Source of the DNA: Candidatus Zixiibacteriota bacterium
Lineage (GTDB): Bacteria; Zixibacteria; MSB-5A5; GN15; FEB-12
Direction of reading: 5' to 3'
Assembly (NCBI GenBank): GCA_040756055.1
Contig: JBFLZR010000001.1
Span: 437,849 to 501,848 of the forward strand
DNA: 64,000 nucleotides
Shown here: positions 26,173 through 36,315 of the stretch, one piece after another
Numbering within the stretch: the first letter of the stretch is position 1
Layout: each line of letters begins with the position of its first letter
Notes under the pieces: generated by a model
What the model was told of the DNA's origin: nothing
The model's input: only the letters and a program-made list of their open reading frames with translations
Databases searched by the model: none
Made by a program: the position numbers and the translations under genes

Positions 26173-26862
26173 ATGAAGGAAATGGTAAATGCGCTTATTG
26201 CTTTAATCGTGATGGTGGACTTCCTGCTGCTGAGCGCCTCATCGCTGCGAGCCGCAATCCGAATTGTAGCTGTACAGGGGATGGCCCTGGGGCTGCTCCC
26301 GCTATTCGTCCATGACGATGGTCTGACCATTAGGCTGGCGATTATCTCGATTCTCGTCATCTCTTTGAAAGGGGCTCTTATTCCCCGTTTCCTCGCGAGG
26401 GGATTACGCGAGGAGAATGCGGGGCGTGAAATTACCTACTATGTCGGTCCCATCGCATCGCTGCTGATCGGCATTCTCGTGATGTGCAGTTCTTTATGGT
26501 GGGGCAATCTGTTTCCGGTTCCCGATCAACCGGGGTATCATCTCGCCATTCCGATGGCCTTCTTCACTATTATTACCGGGCTGTTTCTTGTTGTCAGCAG
26601 AAGACAAGCGTTGATGCAAATTATCGGTTATCTCGTTTTGGAAAATGGAATTTATGCCTTTGGCGTTTTCTTTGCCCAGTCTGAATCGATGCTCATCGAG
26701 ATCGGCATCCTGCTTGATGTGTTTGTCGGTGTGTTTATAATGGGTGTGATGGTATTTCACATAAGTCGGGAGTTTGACAACATCGAGACAGGCCAACTGA
26801 ACACACTTCGTGATTGGATTCATGGTCGGCGAAAATCCAGCCAGGAGGAAACACCATCGTGA
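26173..26862 (+). CDS. HyfE-like (NuoK-related) membrane subunit of Ehr-type complex
   Basis: The 229-residue protein has about seven transmembrane helices and resembles HyfE, which contains a NuoK-like region. The buried glutamate of the NuoK type appears in IIGYLVLENGIYAFGVFFA. A second acidic helix, IEIGILLDVFVGVFIMGVMV, follows. A short charged tail (about 25 residues) is cytoplasmic. It starts three bases after the NuoH-like stop, and its last codon region carries the AGGAGG ribosome-binding site for the next subunit. Confidence 0.92.
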   Translation: MKEMVNALIALIVMVDFLLLSASSLRAAIRIVAVQGMALGLLPLFVHDDGLTIRLAIISILVISLKGALIPRFLARGLREENAGREITYYVGPIASLLIGILVMCSSLWWGNLFPVPDQPGYHLAIPMAFFTIITGLFLVVSRRQALMQIIGYLVLENGIYAFGVFFAQSESMLIEIGILLDVFVGVFIMGVMVFHISREFDNIETGQLNTLRDWIHGRRKSSQEETPS

Positions 26863-28337
26863 TGATTCTTGCGCTTGTCCTTATACCGGCCCTGGCCGGA
26901 ATCGTTTCATTCACGGTAAAGAGCAGCCGCACGCGCCGGACGGTACTCGTGTCAACCGCCATAGTACACCTCGCGCTGACTGGCGCCGCCTGGCTGTGGC
27001 GACCGGAGCCTATTTTTGACGGTTGGCTGTGTTTGGATGCGTTGGGGCTTGTGTTTCTGTCTGTTGTAAGTGGACTGTTCTTTATGGCAGCCGTTTATGC
27101 TGTCGACTACCTGGCCAAGGAACCATCGGGCACAAGGCGTGACTTCGAGGAGTCCGCGCTGTTCGTCAACGAGCCGGAAGCGATATTCGCGGGGTGTCTG
27201 CTTTTATTCCAATCCACCATGACCTTGGTCACCTTAAGTCACAACTTCGGAGTGCTTTGGGTGGCAGTAGAGGCAACCACGTTATCATCGGCACCACTCA
27301 TATATTTCCATCGCCATCACCGATCATTGGAGGCGACATGGAAGTACCTGGTCATATGTTCGGTGGGAATAGCGCTGGCACTTCTCGGTACGTTCTTTCT
27401 CGCGCACGCGGCGGGATTGGCGTCGGGCAATGTGCCGCTGGTTGTGGAGGAATTGATCAAGAACGCATCCGAGCTTGAGGCTCCCTGGCTAAAGGCCGCG
27501 TTCATCTTTATGCTGGTCGGGTATGGCACGAAGATGGGACTTGCACCTTTGCATAGTTGGTTACCAGATGCTCACAGTGAAGCACCTTCGGTAGTATCGG
27601 CTTTACTATCCGGGGCGCTTCTCAACTGCGCCTTCCTTGGCATTTTGCGAGTAGGCCAGGTGCTCGGCGCCGCTGGATTGGGTGAGTTTGCCCAATCGCT
27701 ACTTTTGTTTTTTGGACTAATGTCCGTACTCGTCGCAACGGTCTTCATTATCGGACAGCTTGACTACAAGAGAATGCTCGCCTATTCGAGCATTGAACAT
27801 ATGGGAATAATCGCGATTGGCGTGGGCATCGGCGGCATGGGAGTATTCGGCGGTCTGCTCCATGCGGTCAATCATTCTTTGGCCAAAGGGATGCTGTTTT
27901 TGGTTGCCGGGAACATACTGGCGCACTACCGGTCAAAGTCAACCAGCGCGGTGTCCAATATGTTTGCGGGGCTGCCACGGTCAAGCGTTCTTTGGATGGC
28001 CGGTTTCCTGGCGATCACAGGTACGCCGCCATTCGGATCGTTTATCAGTGAGTTGAGCATCATCCGTGCCGCTTTTGCCTCGGGGCACCCAATTATAGCA
28101 GTGACTCTGATGGTAGCATTAGGGGTTATTTTCGTGGGGATGGCGAGCATTTTTTTGCGCATGCTGTATGGTACGGCACCCAACTCCGGTCAAAACCTGC
28201 CTTTGGCCAAGGAATCACTTTTCTCGTTCGTGCCTCCCGCCGTTCTCTGTTTAGCGGTGCTTGGCTTAGGGTTGTATCTTCCGCCGGCTCTAAATCAGGT
28301 GCTTCTTGAAGCGAGCAAGCTACTGGGTGTGAAATGA
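26862..28337 (+). CDS. HyfF-like (NuoN/NuoM-type) proton-conducting subunit of Ehr-type complex
   Basis: This second antiporter-like subunit has about 491 residues. Key channel features are GVLWVAVEATTLSSAPLIYF (buried glutamate), GYGTKMGLAPLHSWLPDAHS (lysine and histidine), YKRMLAYSSIEHMGIIAIG and HAVNHSLAKGMLFLVAGNI. The start at 26862 overlaps the previous stop (TGATG) and is served by AGGAGG inside the previous gene; a GTG three bases earlier is also possible. Together with the NuoL-like subunit this gives two putative ion channels, as in Hyf-type complexes. Confidence 0.94.
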   Translation: MILALVLIPALAGIVSFTVKSSRTRRTVLVSTAIVHLALTGAAWLWRPEPIFDGWLCLDALGLVFLSVVSGLFFMAAVYAVDYLAKEPSGTRRDFEESALFVNEPEAIFAGCLLLFQSTMTLVTLSHNFGVLWVAVEATTLSSAPLIYFHRHHRSLEATWKYLVICSVGIALALLGTFFLAHAAGLASGNVPLVVEELIKNASELEAPWLKAAFIFMLVGYGTKMGLAPLHSWLPDAHSEAPSVVSALLSGALLNCAFLGILRVGQVLGAAGLGEFAQSLLLFFGLMSVLVATVFIIGQLDYKRMLAYSSIEHMGIIAIGVGIGGMGVFGGLLHAVNHSLAKGMLFLVAGNILAHYRSKSTSAVSNMFAGLPRSSVLWMAGFLAITGTPPFGSFISELSIIRAAFASGHPIIAVTLMVALGVIFVGMASIFLRMLYGTAPNSGQNLPLAKESLFSFVPPAVLCLAVLGLGLYLPPALNQVLLEASKLLGVK

Positions 28338-29809
28338 TGCAGACCAACCGCAGCCTCGTGTGCCGCAACTGTGAACGGATTCCGCTCGGTAGAGTACCAA
28401 TCGTGGGAACAGATGAACTCGCCGAGGAGGTTAAGAGTGGAGTACGATGTGGCGGCAGGCTTGCCGCTCTATTTGTGCAACCACAGGGCGGAAAATACAG
28501 GTTATTCGCTATCCTCCTGACCGGCAAGGAGGGCAGTATAAGAGTGGCCTCCAGTATGGTGAACCAATCTTATCCCTGCCTAACGCGTGATTGCACACAA
28601 GCACATCTGTTTGAGCGAGAAATAGCTGAACTGTGGGATATCGAACCGCGGGGCCACCCGTGGCTTAAGCCGGTACGCTTCGTGAAATCGCCGATTGGCA
28701 TGACCGAGTTCTTTCATGTCGAAGGCAGCGACGTTCACGAAGTCGCAGTGGGTCCGGTGCATGCCGGTATAATCGAGCCAGGCCATTTCAGATTCAACTG
28801 TGCGGGTGAAGAAGTCCTGCATCTGGAAATAAGTCTGGGATATCAATTTCGAGGGATAGAGCAGTCGTTGAAAGGCGGCCCCCATCGCAGGACAATCCAC
28901 CACATGGAAACCTTGGCCGGAGATACATCAGTCGGCCATGCCACTGCCTTTTCGCAGATCGTTGAGACCTTGTCAGGCTGCCGCGTATCTTTTCGAGCTA
29001 TCGCGCTGAGAAGTATCGCTCTGGAGCTGGAGAGATTGGCGAATCATACGGGCGATCTTGGGGCAATGGCAGGGGATGTCGGTTTTCTGCCGGTCGCAGC
29101 GCATTGTGGCCGCATTCGCGGGGATTTTTTGAACCTTACGGCGATGATCTGTGGAAATCGCCTGGGGCACGGGATTGCCAGACCCGGCGGTATTGGCCAG
29201 GATCTTGACGGCGGTGATCTGGCCTTGTTGGCAGAGAGACTGCATCGCTTATACACTGACGTTTCGATAGCGGCAGAATTGCTGTGGAACACGACATCGG
29301 TCGCCAACCGTTTTGAAGGCACCGGTACTATCGACATGGATCGCTGTCGTGAGTTAGGAATCGTTGGGCCTGTGGCGCGGGCCGCGGGTCTTGAACAGGA
29401 TGTTCGGCTGGAATACCCATCGGACATCTATCGATTTGCGCAGATTCCGGTCTCTTGCTGGAATATGGGAGATGTCTTCGCTCGCGCCTATGTGCGCTGG
29501 TTGGAGATTAGCCGATCCGTGGAGTTCATTCTTGCTCGAATTGCCGGTTTGCCGAAGGAAAATACCCGCGCCAAGACAGGTTCGATGAGCAGCGATTCGT
29601 TGTGCATTTCGCTTGTTGAAGGCTGGCGCGGTGAGATTTGTCACATCGCCTGTACTGATGGCGATGGGCGCTTTTCATGGTACAAGGTTGTTGATCCGTC
29701 GTTTCACAACTGGAGCGGTCTTGCGTGGGCCATGAGAAATCAGCAGATTTCCGATTTTCCTCTGTGCAACAAGAGCTTTAACCTTTCGTATTGCGGCCAC
29801 GACTTATAG
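28334..29809 (+). CDS. Fused NuoC/NuoD-like large subunit lacking [NiFe] ligands (Ehr-type HyfG homologue)
   Basis: The 491-residue protein joins a NuoC-like N-terminus (FEREIAELWDIEPRGHPWLK, residues 93-112) to a NuoD/hydrogenase-large-subunit domain. In group 4 [NiFe] hydrogenases the site reads ERICGxC near the position aligned with residues 192-202. Here it is ETLAGDTSVGH, so the two cysteines are replaced by A195 and T198. The C-terminal DPCxxC is also absent; the end reads FPLCNKSFNLSYCGHDL. The nickel site is therefore missing, as in the Ehr complexes described for some other bacteria. It starts by overlapping the previous stop (ATGA). The substrate and electron donor are unknown. Confidence 0.93.
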   Translation: MMQTNRSLVCRNCERIPLGRVPIVGTDELAEEVKSGVRCGGRLAALFVQPQGGKYRLFAILLTGKEGSIRVASSMVNQSYPCLTRDCTQAHLFEREIAELWDIEPRGHPWLKPVRFVKSPIGMTEFFHVEGSDVHEVAVGPVHAGIIEPGHFRFNCAGEEVLHLEISLGYQFRGIEQSLKGGPHRRTIHHMETLAGDTSVGHATAFSQIVETLSGCRVSFRAIALRSIALELERLANHTGDLGAMAGDVGFLPVAAHCGRIRGDFLNLTAMICGNRLGHGIARPGGIGQDLDGGDLALLAERLHRLYTDVSIAAELLWNTTSVANRFEGTGTIDMDRCRELGIVGPVARAAGLEQDVRLEYPSDIYRFAQIPVSCWNMGDVFARAYVRWLEISRSVEFILARIAGLPKENTRAKTGSMSSDSLCISLVEGWRGEICHIACTDGDGRFSWYKVVDPSFHNWSGLAWAMRNQQISDFPLCNKSFNLSYCGHDL

Positions 29810-29819
29810 GAAGAATATT

Positions 29820-30596
29820 ATGTTGAAAGCTTTGCTGGCCAGAGCGCGATTTGGAAGTCGTACCGTCGAGTTCCCCGATGCCCCGCCAATACTGCCGGTG
29901 CGATTCCAGGGGCGGCCGGTTATTTCTTCCGAACCGTGCGGCAAAGGTTGCCGCGAGTGTATTGATTCATGCCCGACCGAGGCCCTGAGAGTTGTAGACA
30001 GTCATCCCGAGCTGGATTTAGGCCGCTGTCTTTTTTGTGGCGAATGCGAATTAGCCTGTTCGAGCGGCCTGATTCGATTCACGAAAGAATACAGTTTGGG
30101 TAGTAGTGGGCGTTCAGATCTGGTGGTTCGTTTTGACTCCGAGCAATCGCGGATCAAGAGTCTTAATAGTGAGATGCTGCGGCTGTTCAAACGATCTTTG
30201 CGGTTGCGCCAGGTCAGTGCCGGCGGATGTAACGGGTGCGAGGTGGACGTAAACGTACTGAACACGATTGTCTTCGATCTTGGACGCTTTGGCATTCAAT
30301 TCGTGGCCTCACCTCGCCACGCGGATGGTTTGCTCATTACGGGTCCGGTTACCGAGAATATGAGGTTGGCACTGCTCAAAACCTACGAAGCCGTACCAGA
30401 TCCAAAAATCGTCATCGCCGTTGGCGCGTGCGCAATCTCAGGCGGGCCTTATATCGATCACCCTCAGGTGCACAACGGTGCAGGAAGCCATCTCAAGGTA
30501 GATCTCTTCGTCCCTGGTTGTCCGCCGCATCCCATCACCATACTTGATGCCTTGCTTCGGTTGCTTTCGCGCATGCCGAGTCAGCGCAGAGGGTAG
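29820..30596 (+). CDS. Fused ferredoxin - NuoB-like small subunit of Ehr-type complex (HyfH-HyfI fusion)
   Basis: This 258-residue electron-transfer subunit has an N-terminal two-cluster ferredoxin domain: C40, C44, C47, C51 (CGKGCRECIDSCP) and C70, C73, C76, C80 (CLFCGECELAC). A NuoB/hydrogenase-small-subunit domain follows with the N2-type ligands C137 and C140 (SAGGCNGCEVDV), C204 (VGACAISGGP) and C234 (VPGCPPHP). Three [4Fe-4S] clusters are thus predicted, though the site next to the large subunit lacks nickel. In many relatives the two domains are separate genes. It is the last gene of the operon and starts 10 nt after the large subunit stop. Confidence 0.94.
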   Translation: MLKALLARARFGSRTVEFPDAPPILPVRFQGRPVISSEPCGKGCRECIDSCPTEALRVVDSHPELDLGRCLFCGECELACSSGLIRFTKEYSLGSSGRSDLVVRFDSEQSRIKSLNSEMLRLFKRSLRLRQVSAGGCNGCEVDVNVLNTIVFDLGRFGIQFVASPRHADGLLITGPVTENMRLALLKTYEAVPDPKIVIAVGACAISGGPYIDHPQVHNGAGSHLKVDLFVPGCPPHPITILDALLRLLSRMPSQRRG

Positions 30597-31011
30597 CGCG
30601 TCGATCGCGTCCGGAAAGATACGGACGAGACAGTCTTTAGGTCAGCATCTGTGCATCAGGCGTCTTTGTCGAAGGAGATGATTTGAGAGAATCTGAAAGG
30701 CGCTTCGAGACATCGATTCAGCCCCGAAATCTTGTAAAGTACGGGCGGGAGAATGGCGGGGTGTTCGTCGAATGGGGTGCACGCTAGTCAATCAGGCAAT
30801 CTACTAAATCTTATTCCGGCTTATATCGTTGAATATCATGTGACAGCGTACAACGGCGGTGGGCACAGTTTGGTCGCAGCAAATGTGACTGAGGATCCCG
30901 GTGTTTGGACACGAGCCGTTACTTGTCTATCGCGTTGAATCGTTGCCCGGCGATATAACAAAGGGAGGCCGACCCGGTCGGCCTCCTTATTGCTTAGTCT
31001 AAGCTCTCCGA
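30597..31011. other. Intergenic region between Ehr-type operon and katG
   Basis: No gene is supported here. A 61-codon open frame (30753-30938) lacks a ribosome-binding site and family resemblance. A small hairpin GTCCG / CGGAC (near 30611-30628) lacks a T tract. The strong hairpin at 30964-30986 next to the katG stop is annotated separately. Confidence 0.45.
30964..30990 (-). terminator. Terminator downstream of katG
   Basis: A perfect 11-bp inverted repeat GGAGGCCGACC / GGTCGGCCTCC with a one-base centre is followed on the minus strand by CCCTTTGTTA and on the plus strand by TTATTG. It probably ends the perR-katG transcript and may also act on the plus strand. The T tracts are imperfect. 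Confidence 0.65.
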
Positions 31012-33668
<2,657 letters not shown>

Positions 33669-33678
33669 TTCATACTAA

Positions 33679-33691
33679 ACAACCTTGTTGT
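33679..33691 (-). promoter_or_regulatory. Possible PerR operator dyad upstream of perR
   Basis: A short inverted repeat ACAAC-CTT-GTTGT lies 11 nt before the perR start on the minus strand, in an AT-rich promoter-like region. It is not a good match to the Bacillus PerR box, so the assignment rests mainly on position. Confidence 0.25.
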
Positions 33692-33979
33692 AGAGTTGTT
33701 CCTATTTAGGAGTGGATAGAAATGAAGATTCAGCTTCGGCGACCCTAATGTCCAGACAGATCTCTATGCGGCGCAATGGGCAAGAGGAAAAGCATCGGAC
33801 CGGGGCCGGCAGATACCTCAAGAAGGTTTGTCAGATGCGGTGACATCAGGGTGCTAAATACGGCGTTTTTGGTTGTCGGGGCTGTCGCGAATGCATTTCT
33901 TAGAATTAGAACCCGCTGTTCGGTTTTATTTGGGTATCAGAGGATAGCAGTAAGAGAGGGAAGTTCGGTCATAAGGTTC
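33692..33979. other. Intergenic or decayed region upstream of nitroreductase remnant
   Basis: An open plus-strand frame begins at 33776 and runs into the nitroreductase remnant at about 33980, but its first 65 residues match no family I know. It may be decayed coding sequence joined to the remnant. Its composition resembles the surrounding DNA. Confidence 0.3.
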
Positions 33980-34480
33980 GATGACGTATTCATAAAGCGG
34001 TCGTTCATATGAGATTATCAGGATGGTCCCGTATCCATGGAAGTATATCGTTGTTGATGATAAAGAGACTCTGACGAGGATCTCGGACCAGAGAAAGAAA
34101 CAATATTCTTGCTCGCGTCGAGGCTAATCCGGATGACTATGCCAAGCAGCACGGAAAAATGCTTCAAAACGAGGCGTTCAGTGTTCTTTTATAATACTCC
34201 GTGTCTTGTGATGATTCTTGGATGCTCCCATTTAAAGAATCTTTATGTGGATTGGGTTCTGGCCGCCAGTTATTCAATGAAGGATGCGAGTTCACGTGGG
34301 CTGGCGGCGTGCTGGGTGAATTTCGCGACTGAAATATATGCTTCGGAAATGAGAAATGAGTTGGGGATACCGGACGACCGCACAATTATCGCGTATCACT
34401 GGGCTATCCGGAGAAAGTCCCACCAATCCACCAGCGGAAAGAGCCGGAAAGATTGATAATTATCTCGAGATGGATCGAAA
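33980..34480 (+). pseudogene. Decayed nitroreductase-family gene
   Basis: Pieces of a nitroreductase can be read in several frames. DVFIKRSFI-stop-DYQDGPVSMEV corresponds to the family N-terminus (RRSIRDYQDRPV), with TGA at 34010-34012. PWKYIVVDDKETLTRISDQ follows in another frame, after loss of the segment that normally separates these motifs. YNTPCLVMILG and GLAACWVNFATEIY, then ELGIPDDRTIIA, lie in the 34109-34395 frame. SLGYPEKVPPIHQRKEPERL continues in a third frame. At least one stop, one deletion and two frameshifts are therefore needed to explain it. The intact enzyme would have been an FMN-dependent NAD(P)H oxidoreductase. Confidence 0.8.
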
Positions 34481-34566
34481 CGCCTGAGCAGACGCACACA
34501 CTGCGGGGTTACATACGGGCTTTAATTGTCCAGACGATTAGGTGTTGTTAGCGATAGGAACAGACG

Positions 34567-36057
34567 GTGACCGGAAGTAAAATCAAATGGCTCCTGATAT
34601 TGACCCTTGTCATCATCGCGGTCTACGCGGTTCTTCTCATTCCCGAAACGCCCCCGGTAATTGGTGCTTATTCTACTCACTCAGCCTTCGTCTGGGGGCA
34701 GGACGAATACTGGTCGTCCCTGGAGTCCGAGTTTCGACAAAAGAGGGACGTGGGATGCTCTGTTCTTACGGACACAATCTCTTCTCGCATGCGCGCGCTT
34801 GACAGTATTGTGTATGAAGTCGGCGCGGTGAGAGCTGCTCCATCGGACCCTGCGCTAAACAATCTGGAGAAGGCATTCTTCGAGTTGGGCGTCTTAATTG
34901 CGGTCTGTCCGGAATTGCTGCGGGAGTATGTTCGGGCCTTTGAACAAATGCGCTGCTTGATCAAAGACCTGTCGCTTGAGTGGGACCTCGGATCGCGTGA
35001 GGCATCGGACCGGCTGTACCGTCTTCTGTATGGTGGACGTACGGCTGTCGAAGAAGCTATGCTGCAGGCTGAGCCTGGAGCCATTTTGGAGCTGGAGAGT
35101 GTTTGCGATGAGCCATCAAAGACTCCTTCAGCAGAAATAAATGGGGTCCAGGTTCACAGCGGAGATATCTTGATATCGCGTGGCGGCGCCCCTACTTCGG
35201 CTCTGATCGCCCGTGGGAGTGATTATGCGGGTAATTTCTCGCATGCTGCCCTGTGCCACGTGGATGATTCCACGGGAGAGATTTCGATCATCGAGGCGCA
35301 CATCGAGTGCGGGGTAACGGTCTCGACGCGGGAGCAGTATCTAAACGACAAGAAACTCCGTATAATGGTGTTGCGTCCCCGGTCCGACCTGCCATCGATG
35401 ATGGTCGATCCGATGTTACCACATCGAGCCGCGTGCCTCGCTCTCGATATGGCGAGATCGAACCACATTCCGTACGATTTTGAAATGAACACGCGAGATG
35501 ATAGTAGGCTTTTCTGTTCGGAGGTCGTATCATCGGCGTACGACAGCCTTGATTTCCCGCTATGGAAGAAGCTTTCACATATTTCGGAGCCCGGCCTTCG
35601 CAGTTGGCTGGCAGCTTTCGGCGTGAGGAATTTTACCACACAGGAGCCTTCGGATCTCGAATATGACCCGCAGTTGAGGGTAGTTGCCGAATGGCGAGAC
35701 CCAGAGACTCTTATGGAAGACCACATCGACAATGCGATCATCGATGTCATGCTCGAAGGCGCCAGTAACGGGGACCGGTTGGAGTATACGTGGTATATGC
35801 TGCCTGCTGCCAGAGTCATTAAGCTTTACAGCGTCATACTCAATTGTTTCGGTGAGGTTGGCCCCATCCCTGAAGGTATGGGAGCCACCTCCGCGCTCCA
35901 GAATCAGTGGCTGAGTGAGCAGCACCGGGGGACGAAGATCATTCTTAAGAAAAAGATATCCGAGTTTAGAAAAGCTAACGGATATTCGCCTCCCTACTGG
36001 GAATTGGTGAGATTGGCGCGAGAAGCCTACAAAAGTCACGGCCGTACTTCCCTTTAA
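34567..36057 (+). CDS. YiiX/YebB-like permuted NlpC/P60 cysteine hydrolase, membrane-anchored
   Basis: The 496-residue protein starts with GTG after AGGAA and has an N-terminal membrane anchor (IKWLLILTLVIIAVYAVLLI). The central part, about residues 190-335, resembles the YiiX-like permuted papain fold: GDILISRGGAPTSALIARGS, then the histidine H226 in FSHAALCHVD, IIEAHIECGVTVS, and the cysteine C317 in RLFCSEVVSSAYDS. These would be the catalytic His and Cys of an amidase, thioesterase or peptidase acting outside the cytoplasm. The N-terminal helical part and the C-terminal 150 residues are not recognised. It stands alone after the nitroreductase remnant. Confidence 0.75.
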   Translation: MTGSKIKWLLILTLVIIAVYAVLLIPETPPVIGAYSTHSAFVWGQDEYWSSLESEFRQKRDVGCSVLTDTISSRMRALDSIVYEVGAVRAAPSDPALNNLEKAFFELGVLIAVCPELLREYVRAFEQMRCLIKDLSLEWDLGSREASDRLYRLLYGGRTAVEEAMLQAEPGAILELESVCDEPSKTPSAEINGVQVHSGDILISRGGAPTSALIARGSDYAGNFSHAALCHVDDSTGEISIIEAHIECGVTVSTREQYLNDKKLRIMVLRPRSDLPSMMVDPMLPHRAACLALDMARSNHIPYDFEMNTRDDSRLFCSEVVSSAYDSLDFPLWKKLSHISEPGLRSWLAAFGVRNFTTQEPSDLEYDPQLRVVAEWRDPETLMEDHIDNAIIDVMLEGASNGDRLEYTWYMLPAARVIKLYSVILNCFGEVGPIPEGMGATSALQNQWLSEQHRGTKIILKKKISEFRKANGYSPPYWELVRLAREAYKSHGRTSL

Positions 36058-36315
36058 AATACACACACGTCAACGTAACTTATTGATATAAAATCATTTT
36101 GGGGCGACTTCGTTGTGGCGTCACTAAAGTCACGCGAACAATGAGGTCTCCAGATTGTTGAATCTACTACGGACCGGCGCTTGCTGGTTCTGCGCGGTTG
36201 ATGCCATAATGTGACGGGGCCGGATGTCACAATTCCTGCGAGGGGGTATTTCAGGCGAGCAAGGTCTCCGGTCAATTTTCGTGGGATAGATTGCATGTTT
36301 GAGGAGCATTGAGAG

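Noticed and set aside
30753-30938. 61-codon frame after the Ehr-type operon
   Set aside because: No ribosome-binding site or recognisable family; composition like the surrounding non-coding DNA.
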